From assembly GCA_017308345.1 (NCBI GenBank), contig JAFKFE010000510.1, forward strand, positions 1 through 12,346: a stretch of 12,346 nt of DNA, written 5' to 3'. Below the pieces are notes generated by a model. That model was not told the DNA's origin. It did no database searches and worked only from the letters and a program-made list of their open reading frames with translations. The position numbers and the translations under genes were made by a program. The stretch is from Alphaproteobacteria bacterium (GTDB lineage Bacteria > Pseudomonadota > Alphaproteobacteria > Rhizobiales > Rhizobiaceae). Positions 6,716 to 12,346 of the stretch are shown in pieces. Position 1 is the stretch's first letter; the number at the start of each line of letters is the position of its first letter.

Positions 6716-7661
6716 AATCCCCGAGCGGCTCCATCTCCTTGCCAGCCCGATGGATCTGGGCGTTGTATTTGATCCGGCGCACGGTTTCGCGCGCGGGGCC
6801 GTCGATCCTGTAGGCGGTCGCCACCGCGAGAAGATCGATGGCCGCGAGGAAAGCGTATCGCGACGCGGTCGGCTTCAGCGTGTCGGGATATTCAGGCACT
6901 GCAACCGTCAGCCGCGCGTCGCAGACCCGCGTCAGTTCGGTGTCGGGCGCGGTCACGCAGATTGCGTTGGCCCGGTACTGCTTGGCGAGTTCCACCGCCT
7001 CGATCACCTCGCGCGTGCGCCCCGTTGCCGAAATCGCAATCACCAGATCGCCGGGCTTCAAGGTCGAGGCGGTCATGCGCATCAGGTAGGGATCGCATTG
7101 CGCGCTGATGGTGATGCCATAGCGGAACAGGCGGTATTGCGTCTCCTGCGCCAGCGCCGACGAGCTGCCGCCGAGGCCGAACACCGTAACCTGCCGCGCC
7201 TTGGCGATCAGTTCCGCCGCCTTCTGCAACTGTCCCGGATCGATCTGCCGCTCCGCCTCCTGCAACGCGCGCCGCGCCTCGCCGAACACGGCGTTCCAGA
7301 ACGGCATGCCGCTGTCGCTGTTCGCGGGTTGAGGCCTGGTGCTGAGATAGAGCGCGCCGACGACCAGGCTCTGCGCCAGTTTCAGCTTGAAGTCGCGCAC
7401 GCCGTCGCAGCCGATGGCGCGGCAGAACCGGGTCACCGTCGGCTCGCTGACCCCCGCCCGCTGGGCAAGCGCGGCGTTGGAGGCATCGACCGCATATTTG
7501 ACATCGTCGAGCACGACGTCCGCGACGCGGCGCTCGGCCGGACGCAGCTCGGCATAGCTGTCCTTCAACTGCGAGATGATGTCGGGAATGCGCCTGACAT
7601 GGTCATGCCGATCGCTGTCCTCGTCCGTCATTCGCAACGCCTGGCTGCCAGCTTCCGTCAT
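6714..7661 (-). CDS. MurR/RpiR-family transcriptional regulator (HTH_6 plus SIS)
   Basis: This is a 315-residue two-domain regulator. The N-terminal helix-turn-helix (about 25-100) contains LRPAERRVADVVL, then ALAQRAGVSEPTVTRFCRAIG and the typical GVRDFKLKLAQ tail. The SIS domain (about 140-270) carries FGLGGSSSALAQE at 161-173 and ISATGRTREVIE at 210-221, the residues that usually bind a phosphosugar-like ligand. RpiR proteins are repressors or activators of neighbouring catabolic genes and often respond to phosphorylated sugars. Divergent placement 274 bases from the ABC operon makes that operon the likely target. The start at 7661 is favoured by GGGGAGGA just upstream; Met11 is the alternative. 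The stop codon lies within the right end of the large palindrome. Confidence 0.92.
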   Translation of the reverse strand: MTEAGSQALRMTDEDSDRHDHVRRIPDIISQLKDSYAELRPAERRVADVVLDDVKYAVDASNAALAQRAGVSEPTVTRFCRAIGCDGVRDFKLKLAQSLVVGALYLSTRPQPANSDSGMPFWNAVFGEARRALQEAERQIDPGQLQKAAELIAKARQVTVFGLGGSSSALAQETQYRLFRYGITISAQCDPYLMRMTASTLKPGDLVIAISATGRTREVIEAVELAKQYRANAICVTAPDTELTRVCDARLTVAVPEYPDTLKPTASRYAFLAAIDLLAVATAYRIDGPARETVRRIKYNAQIHRAGKEMEPLGD

Positions 7662-7935
7662 TGGCCAGTCCTCCCCACCCCGCTTCTGGACCCATTATCT
7701 TCGCGATTATCCGCCTACTGGCCATAGGCAATCAACCGGTCGAGTATGTAGGAAAGTAACACACATCGCAAGAGATGACAAAATTGCATAAAATCAGTAA
7801 CTTATATGGCTAGTGACTAGACCTGATTGCTTCAGTCGCCTGTCGCCGCTTGACAGTAAAGTAGGATAGTTACAGACTGATTTTGCGGACAGATGGGGCC
7901 TTGGGCAACTCATCGCGCAGTCTCCGAGGGGGAGC
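7662..7935. promoter_or_regulatory. Divergent control region between the RpiR regulator and the ABC operon
   Basis: This 274-base stretch is clearly more AT-rich than its surroundings, especially 7740-7890. It contains the 11-base palindrome CTAGTGACTAG (7810-7820) and a 9-bp inverted pair AAAATCAGT (7790-7798) / ACTGATTTT (7876-7884). It also has three GTAAC elements: 7756-7760, 7797-7801 and, inverted, 7869-7873. CTTGACA at 7849-7855 resembles a forward -35 box, but no good -10 box lies 16-18 bases downstream, so promoters are not assigned. These sites are candidates for RpiR half-sites. No gene is supported here. Confidence 0.5.
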
Positions 7936-8763
7936 ATGAGTACGGCAAGCGCAAGAACGCCGAAGCTCGGCGTGCAGGCAGCGACAAAGGTCTATCAAAC
8001 GGCCTCCGGCGATCTTCTTGCGCTGGACCGCTGCAGCCTGGATGTCCAGCCCAACGAGATCGTTTCGATCGTCGGGCCCTCCGGTTGCGGCAAGACCACG
8101 CTGTTGTGGTCGATGTCGGGCCTGCATCACCTCACCGCCGGCTCCATCTTACTCGACGGCAAGGCGATCACCGGCCCGCGCCCCGAGATCGGCATCGTCT
8201 TCCAGGAAGCGAACCTCCTGCCCTGGCGCAACCTCGACGCCAACATCAACTTCCCTTTCGAGATCAAGGGCGAGAAGCCCGACCGCGCCTGGATCGCCCA
8301 TCTCTTGAACCGCGTCGGGCTCGATGGCTTCGGCGGCAAATTCCCGCGCGAGCTTTCCGGCGGCATGCAGCAGCGCGCCGCGATCGTGCGCGCGCTGGCG
8401 CTGAAACCTTCGGTCCTTTTGATGGACGAGCCGTTCGGCGCGCTCGACTCTTTCACCCGCGAGGAGATGAACCGGCTCGTCGAGGAAATCTGGCTCGACA
8501 CCAAGACCACCATCGTCTTCATCACCCACTCGATCGAGGAAGCGATCTTCCTCTCCGACCGCGTGGTGGTGCTGACCACGCGGCCCGGCCGCGTCGCCAA
8601 GATCTACGATGTGCCCTTTGCGCGACCGCGTTCGCTGGAGATCATGGCGACGAAGGAGGTCTTCGACCTCACCAACCGCATCAGGATGGACATTGTCGGC
8701 GAGCGTCGGCCGCAGGCGCAGCAGGAACAAAAGACAGCCGAAATCGTGAGGATCAGGCCGTGA
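7936..8763 (+). CDS. ABC transporter ATP-binding protein (NitT/TauT/SsuB type)
   Basis: This is a 275-residue ATPase of the nitrate/sulfonate/taurine/thiamine-precursor importer group. All motifs are intact: Walker A GPSGCGKTT (47-55), Q-loop FQEANLLPW with Gln90, signature LSGGMQQR (140-147), Walker B VLLMDEPFGALD (160-171) and H-loop ITHS with His198. EANLLPWRNL after the Q-loop is characteristic of this subgroup. It energises import together with the permease encoded next, acting at the cytoplasmic face of the inner membrane. The start is preceded by GAGGGGGAG. Its TGA overlaps the GTG start of the permease by four bases, so translation is probably coupled. It is the first gene of the operon divergent from the RpiR regulator. 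Confidence 0.95.
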   Translation: MSTASARTPKLGVQAATKVYQTASGDLLALDRCSLDVQPNEIVSIVGPSGCGKTTLLWSMSGLHHLTAGSILLDGKAITGPRPEIGIVFQEANLLPWRNLDANINFPFEIKGEKPDRAWIAHLLNRVGLDGFGGKFPRELSGGMQQRAAIVRALALKPSVLLMDEPFGALDSFTREEMNRLVEEIWLDTKTTIVFITHSIEEAIFLSDRVVVLTTRPGRVAKIYDVPFARPRSLEIMATKEVFDLTNRIRMDIVGERRPQAQQEQKTAEIVRIRP

Positions 8764-9608
8764 GCGGGGACGACGCCATACCGGAATTCTCCAAGGCCAG
8801 GGCGGGCGATGGCCAGGAAGTCAGCCTCACCAACCTTTCCGCCTTCGCCGGCGGACCCGGCATCAAGTCCGGCGCCGAAGTGGCCGCGATCCTCGCCGTC
8901 GCCGTGGTGATCGTCGGCGGCATCGAGCTGGCGCTGCGCATCTTCCACGTGCCGCAATACATCATGCCGCCGCCAAGCTCGATCGCCTATGCCTTGTTCG
9001 ACGAGTTCCCGCTGATCGCGCCGCATCTCGGCTACACGCTGGTCGAGCTCGTTTCCGGCTTCGCCATCGGCGCCATTGTCGGGCTGGTGATGGCGGCGGT
9101 GATCACCCAGTTTCCTTTCGCCGAGAAGATCGTGGCACCCTACATCCTGATCCTCGTCACCACGCCGATGCTGGCTTTGGTGCCGTTGCTCATCCTGCGC
9201 TTCGGCTTCGGCTACACGCCGCGCATCATTGCCGTGGCCTTGGCAGCCGGCCCGATGGTGATGATCAACGCCGCCACCGGCTTCCGCCGCGTCGACAGCG
9301 CCAAGATCGCGCTCGCACGCTCCTACGGCGCCAGCACTTTGCAGATCTTCTGGAAAATCCGCGCGCCGATGGCGCTGCCGATGATCCTGGTCGGCCTGAT
9401 GATCGGCGCGATCTTCGGCCTGCTCACCGCCGTCGGCGCCGAGATGGTCGGCGGCGGCTTCGGCCTCGGCAACCGGCTCACCTCCTATTCGTCGATGATC
9501 CAGATGCCGCAATTCTTCGCGGTGGTGCTGATCCTGTCGACGCTCGGCATCCTGATCTACGTGCTGTTCTTCCTGATCGGCAAGAAATGGGCGAGCTGGG
9601 AGACCTGA
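8760..9608 (+). CDS. ABC transporter permease (BPD_transp_1, NitT/TauT type)
   Basis: This is a 282-residue inner-membrane protein. Its first hydrophobic segment is about 40-60 (AAILAVAVVIVGGIELAL), and further ones lie at about 93-116, 127-148, 154-172, 207-230 and 252-274, giving six segments. The cytoplasmic EAA-type loop that contacts the ATPase is SYGASTLQIFWKIRAPMALP (188-207). A single permease implies a homodimer. The GTG start at 8760 overlaps the ATPase stop (GTGA) and has GAGG at 8748-8751, eight bases upstream. The same frame is open much further upstream, but that part is a shadow of the ATPase gene. The binding-protein gene begins 46 bases downstream. Confidence 0.94.
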   Translation: MSGDDAIPEFSKARAGDGQEVSLTNLSAFAGGPGIKSGAEVAAILAVAVVIVGGIELALRIFHVPQYIMPPPSSIAYALFDEFPLIAPHLGYTLVELVSGFAIGAIVGLVMAAVITQFPFAEKIVAPYILILVTTPMLALVPLLILRFGFGYTPRIIAVALAAGPMVMINAATGFRRVDSAKIALARSYGASTLQIFWKIRAPMALPMILVGLMIGAIFGLLTAVGAEMVGGGFGLGNRLTSYSSMIQMPQFFAVVLILSTLGILIYVLFFLIGKKWASWET

Positions 9609-9654
9609 CCGGCGGGCGAATAGGCAAGGCAAGCAGTCAACAAAGGGGAGTGCC

Positions 9655-10827
9655 ATGACAAACGAAAATCCGATCCATTCCAGTGTCCCGGCCGGCATCA
9701 GCCGCCGCTATTTCCTGCAGGTGACGGCGGCCGGCGTCGTGACCGCCTCCGCGCTTGGCGCATCCGGCTTGAAAGCAAGGGCGGCGGCCTATGAGAAATT
9801 CACCTGGATCTCGCCGCGCGGCACGCTGGAGGTGCTGGAAGACTATCCTTATTGGTCGGCCAAGAAGGCCGGCTATTTGGGCGACCTCGCCACCGACATG
9901 CAGCCCGGCCCTTCGGACGGCACCGCGACGGTGAAGTTCGTCGATGTCGGCCAGGCCGACATGGGCTTCCCCTCCCCCGGCGTCTTCTCCTTCGCCATCC
10001 AGAACGGCATGAAGCTGAAGTCGGTGTTCCACATGGGCGCGCGCGACACCTTCAGCATCGCCTTCCGCAAGGGCCAGGGCACCAACAACCTGAAGGACCT
10101 CGAGGGCAAGACCATCCTGCTCGGTTCCGCCGCCTGGCAGGCGATCGTCGATCCGCTGCTGGCCGCCCAGGGCGTCGACATCAAGAAGGTGAAATATGTC
10201 GAGGCCGGCTGGCCGACCTGGGGCACGGCGCTCGCCGGCGGCCAGGGCGACGCGGCACTCTCCTGGGAGGGGCTGCGCGCCGAATGGATCGCCAAGGGCC
10301 TCGACTTCGAATACTGGCTGGGCGTGCAGAATTCCAAGCTGCCGGCCAATACCTTCGTCGTGCGCGCGGCCGACCTCGAGGATGCCGACAAGAAGGCCTT
10401 CCTGGAGAAATACCTGCGCGGCTGGGCGATGGGCCTGGAATTCGGCTACCAGAACCCGCGCGCCGCCGTCGAAGCGGTGTTCGAGCAGTTCCCGACCCTG
10501 GCCAAGAACCTCGGCCCCGAGCTCGGCACGACTTCGATCCTGCAGCAGATCAACGTCTTCCGCGGCGACATGGACAAGCGCGGCGGCTGGGGTTCGCACG
10601 ACATGGCGAGCTGGCAGGGCTTCTTCGACGAGATCCTCAAGATCGGCCAGATCAGCGCGCCTGTGAAGGCCGAGGACGTCTGCACCAACGACCTGATCAA
10701 GGCCGCCAACGACTTCGACAAGGCCAAGGTCAAGGCCGACGCCGACGGCGTCAAATTGTCGGAGGGCTTTGCCGCGCTCGATGTCGAGAAGATCAAGGCG
10801 CACCTGTTCGATTCGGCCGTCAAGTAA
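9655..10827 (+). CDS. ABC transporter periplasmic substrate-binding protein with Tat signal
   Basis: This is a 390-residue binding protein of the SsuA/TauA/NMT1-like type. The N-terminus has a twin-arginine signal, ISRRYFLQ at about 15-22, followed by a hydrophobic stretch (VTAAGVVTASALGASG) and a likely signal-peptidase site near ARAAA (41-45). The mature part shows the group's features: YPYWSAKKAGYL near the start, VKFVDVGQADMGFPSPGVF (substrate-scan segment), LEGKTILLGSAAWQAIVDPLL and GGQGDAALSWEGLRAEW. Family members bind nitrate, sulfonates, pyrimidine precursors and aromatic acids, so ligand identity is open. The SD GGGGAG lies immediately upstream of the ATG. Tat export suggests the protein folds in the cytoplasm before export. 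A 10-bp hairpin follows the stop. Confidence 0.93.
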   Translation: MTNENPIHSSVPAGISRRYFLQVTAAGVVTASALGASGLKARAAAYEKFTWISPRGTLEVLEDYPYWSAKKAGYLGDLATDMQPGPSDGTATVKFVDVGQADMGFPSPGVFSFAIQNGMKLKSVFHMGARDTFSIAFRKGQGTNNLKDLEGKTILLGSAAWQAIVDPLLAAQGVDIKKVKYVEAGWPTWGTALAGGQGDAALSWEGLRAEWIAKGLDFEYWLGVQNSKLPANTFVVRAADLEDADKKAFLEKYLRGWAMGLEFGYQNPRAAVEAVFEQFPTLAKNLGPELGTTSILQQINVFRGDMDKRGGWGSHDMASWQGFFDEILKIGQISAPVKAEDVCTNDLIKAANDFDKAKVKADADGVKLSEGFAALDVEKIKAHLFDSAVK

Positions 10828-10853
10828 CGCCGGCGACGGACATTAGCGACAAA

Positions 10854-10878
10854 CGGGCGGCGACCGGATCGCCGCCCG
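10854..10878 (+). terminator. GC-rich hairpin after the binding-protein gene (attenuator or mRNA-stabilising stem)
   Basis: CGGGCGGCGA (10854-10863) and TCGCCGCCCG (10869-10878) pair perfectly over 10 bp with loop CCGGA. It lies 26 bases after the binding-protein stop and 28 bases before the oxidoreductase start. No T-run follows (GGCATTC), so it is a weak or partial terminator at best. Such stems behind binding-protein genes often protect the upstream mRNA and lower expression of what follows. Confidence 0.6.
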
Positions 10879-10906
10879 GCATTCAATGAACACGCGGGAG
10901 GCAGAG

Positions 10907-11998
10907 ATGGCCGACAAGGTAAGGATACTGGTGGTTGGTCTGGGCAATATGGGCGCTTCGCATGCCAGCGCCTATCACCGTTCCGACGGCTTCGAGATCG
11001 TCGGCATCATGAGCCGCTCGATCAAGAGCAACAAGAAGATCCCGAAAGAACTTGCCGGCTATCCGCTCTATGAGGATTTCGACCTGGCGCTGAAGGAGAC
11101 GAAACCGGACGCCGTGTCGATCAACAGCTGGCCGAACACGCACGCCGAATACGCGCTGAAGGCAATCGCCGCCAACTGCCATGTCTTCATGGAAAAGCCC
11201 CTCGCCACCAACATCGAGGATGCGGAGAAGGTGGTGGCCGCGGCGCGGGCCAAGAACCGCAAGCTGGTGCTAGGCTACATCCTGCGCGTCCATCCGTCCT
11301 GGATCAAATTCATCGAAGTTGGCAAGACGCTCGGCAAGCCGCTGGTGATGCGCCTCAACCTCAACCAGCAAAGCAGCGGCACCGCCTGGCACTGGCACAA
11401 GAACCTGATCGATTCGCTGATCCCGATCGTCGATTGCGGCGTGCACTATGTCGACGTCATGTGCCAGTTGACCGGCGCCAGGCCGGTGCGCGTGCACGGC
11501 ATCGGCGCCAAGCTGTGGGCCGAGGCCGACAAGCAGAATTACGGCCACCTGCATGTCACCTTCGATGACGGCTCGGTCGGCTGGTACGAGGCGGGCTGGG
11601 GCCCGATGATGAGCGAGACCGCCTATTTCGTGAAGGACGTGGTCGGCCCGAAGGGCGCGGTCTCGATCGTCGCCGGCCAGGGCGCGGGCAGCGCCAAGGA
11701 TGCCGAGGAAGTGTCCGACTCCGCCGACATCGACCGCCACACCAAGACCGACGCGCTGAAGATCCATTACGCGCAGGTCGACGGCGACAAGAACTTCTCC
11801 AGGCCCGACGAGATCGTCAGCATGGAAGACGAGCCCGGCCATCAGGAGCTTTGCGACCGCGAGCAGGCCTTCTTCCTGCGCGCCATCCGCGAGGACCTCG
11901 ATTTGACCGAGCAGATGGATGCGGCGGTCAACAGCCTGCGCATCGTGCTGGCGGCCGAGCAGAGCATCGCGGAGAAGCGCACCGTCGAGCTGGCCTGA
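10907..11998 (+). CDS. Gfo/Idh/MocA-family NAD(P)-dependent oxidoreductase
   Basis: This is a 363-residue dehydrogenase. The N-terminal Rossmann domain has VVGLGNMG (9-16) for nucleotide binding, NTHA at 77-80 and the family hallmark MEKPLATN with Glu96-Lys97-Pro98. The C-terminal alpha/beta domain carries IVDCGVHYVDVM (174-185), in which the Asp and His correspond to the usual catalytic/substrate positions. Members oxidise sugars, inositols and related polyols, or reduce the corresponding ketones and imines. The start at 10907 is chosen over the in-frame ATG at 10886 because GGGAGG lies at 10896-10901, five bases before it. It sits in the ABC operon between two hairpins, which suggests it acts on the imported compound or on a derivative. 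Confidence 0.93.
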   Translation: MADKVRILVVGLGNMGASHASAYHRSDGFEIVGIMSRSIKSNKKIPKELAGYPLYEDFDLALKETKPDAVSINSWPNTHAEYALKAIAANCHVFMEKPLATNIEDAEKVVAAARAKNRKLVLGYILRVHPSWIKFIEVGKTLGKPLVMRLNLNQQSSGTAWHWHKNLIDSLIPIVDCGVHYVDVMCQLTGARPVRVHGIGAKLWAEADKQNYGHLHVTFDDGSVGWYEAGWGPMMSETAYFVKDVVGPKGAVSIVAGQGAGSAKDAEEVSDSADIDRHTKTDALKIHYAQVDGDKNFSRPDEIVSMEDEPGHQELCDREQAFFLRAIREDLDLTEQMDAAVNSLRIVLAAEQSIAEKRTVELA

Positions 11999-12009
11999 GG
12001 CCGCGCCGG

Positions 12010-12035
12010 TGCCGGCGCTGGAGGAGGCGCCGGCA
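12010..12035 (+). terminator. GC-rich hairpin between the oxidoreductase and the amidase
   Basis: TGCCGGCGC (12010-12018) and GCGCCGGCA (12027-12035) pair perfectly over 9 bp with loop TGGAGGAG. It begins 12 bases after the oxidoreductase stop. No T-run follows, so it may be a processing or attenuation stem rather than a full terminator. The remaining bases up to the amidase (12036-12109) show no gene. Confidence 0.5.
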
Positions 12036-12109
12036 GCACATCGTATCGCGGACAAACTCGCGGCGGGCGCGCGTTGGCGCCGGCCGCTTTGCACGACATG
12101 GGAGGAAAA

Positions 12110-12346
12110 ATGGCCGCCGTCACCGATAGTCTGTTGAAGACCTACACCCAGTCCGACGCGCTGGCGCTCGCCGGACTGGTGAAGCGCGGCGAGGTTTCGC
12201 CGGCGGAGCTCGTAGAAGCGGCAATCACCATGGTCGAACGCCTCAACCCACAGCTCAATGCCGTCATCCATCGCCTCGACGACATGGCGCGCGCCCAGGC
12301 GGCGACGGTTGACAAGACAGCGCCCTTCGCCGGCGTGCCCTATCTG
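12110..12346 (+). CDS. Amidase (amidase-signature/GatA-like family), N-terminal part
   Basis: The first 79 residues of an amidase-signature enzyme are visible, and the gene runs off the right edge. The N-terminal helices LAGLVKRGEVSPAELVEAAI and MVERLNPQLNAVIHRLDD are typical of the family. The last residues, APFAGVPYL, are the start of the conserved segment that normally continues to the catalytic Lys, expected a few residues beyond the window. The Lys-Ser-Ser triad therefore cannot be checked. Family members hydrolyse amides, releasing ammonia or an amine. The start at 12110 has GGAGG at 12101-12105. ATG at 12098 is in frame but would bury that site. It is the last visible gene of the ABC operon. 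Confidence 0.88.
   Translation, partial: MAAVTDSLLKTYTQSDALALAGLVKRGEVSPAELVEAAITMVERLNPQLNAVIHRLDDMARAQAATVDKTAPFAGVPYL

Noticed and set aside
7849..7880. CTTGACA as the promoter of the ABC operon
   Set aside because: The -35-like box is good but no acceptable -10 box lies 16-18 bases downstream, so it is not annotated as a promoter.
7893..8759. Upstream extension of the permease frame
   Set aside because: It overlaps the ATPase gene and reads as Arg/His-rich nonsense; GTG at 8760 has a Shine-Dalgarno and the usual GTGA overlap.
8604..10803. Two long reverse open frames (8604-9698 and 9637-10803) opposite the ABC genes
   Set aside because: Composition is typical of antisense frames in GC-rich genes; the forward ABC genes are complete with all motifs.
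10886..10906. Seven-residue longer start for the oxidoreductase
   Set aside because: ATG at 10907 has GGGAGG five bases upstream and begins right before the Rossmann strand.
1..12346. tRNA, rRNA, CRISPR, insertion sequences, phage genes
   Set aside because: Nothing resembling these was seen on either strand.

Overview
The window is high-GC DNA (roughly 60-65 percent by eye) whose gene style suggests an alphaproteobacterium of the Hyphomicrobiales. It looks most like Mesorhizobium or a close Phyllobacteriaceae relative. That assignment rests on GC content, ribosome-binding-site style, gene families and a remembered resemblance of the first gene to rhizobial HerA/FtsK-like ATPases. No database search was possible. 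There is no rRNA, tRNA, CRISPR array, transposase or phage gene.

Left part (1-2282). A reverse-strand P-loop ATPase runs off the left edge and is broken by a frameshift near 1030-1050: its Walker A and Walker B halves lie in different frames. A 217-base divergent gap with a 10-bp hairpin separates it from an 84-residue orphan protein. That gene converges on a reverse-strand NTF2-like protein.

Middle part (2283-6715). A near-symmetric operator-like site sits between the NTF2-like gene and a forward pair made of a RidA-family deaminase (TTG start) and a COG3964-type amidohydrolase/deacetylase. A VOC (glyoxalase-fold) protein follows 188 bases later. A 593-residue flavin monooxygenase with an N-terminal NTF2-like domain faces it on the reverse strand. 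A 141-bp imperfect palindrome fills most of the gap behind the next gene and covers its stop codon.

Right part (6714-12346). An RpiR-type regulator (HTH plus SIS domain) is divergent from a forward operon. The operon holds a NitT/TauT-type ABC importer (ATPase, permease, Tat-exported binding protein), a Gfo/Idh/MocA oxidoreductase and an amidase cut by the right edge. Perfect GC-rich hairpins lie in the two gaps flanking the oxidoreductase gene and may tune expression inside the operon.

Taken together, 2471-12346 reads as an accessory catabolic island. A small nitrogenous or amide-bearing compound may be imported by the ABC system, oxidised by the MocA-type dehydrogenase and/or the FMO, and hydrolysed by the amidase and amidohydrolase, with RidA clearing reactive enamine/imine intermediates. 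The RpiR protein is the obvious candidate regulator. The substrate cannot be named from sequence, and it is not certain that the two halves of the island serve one pathway.
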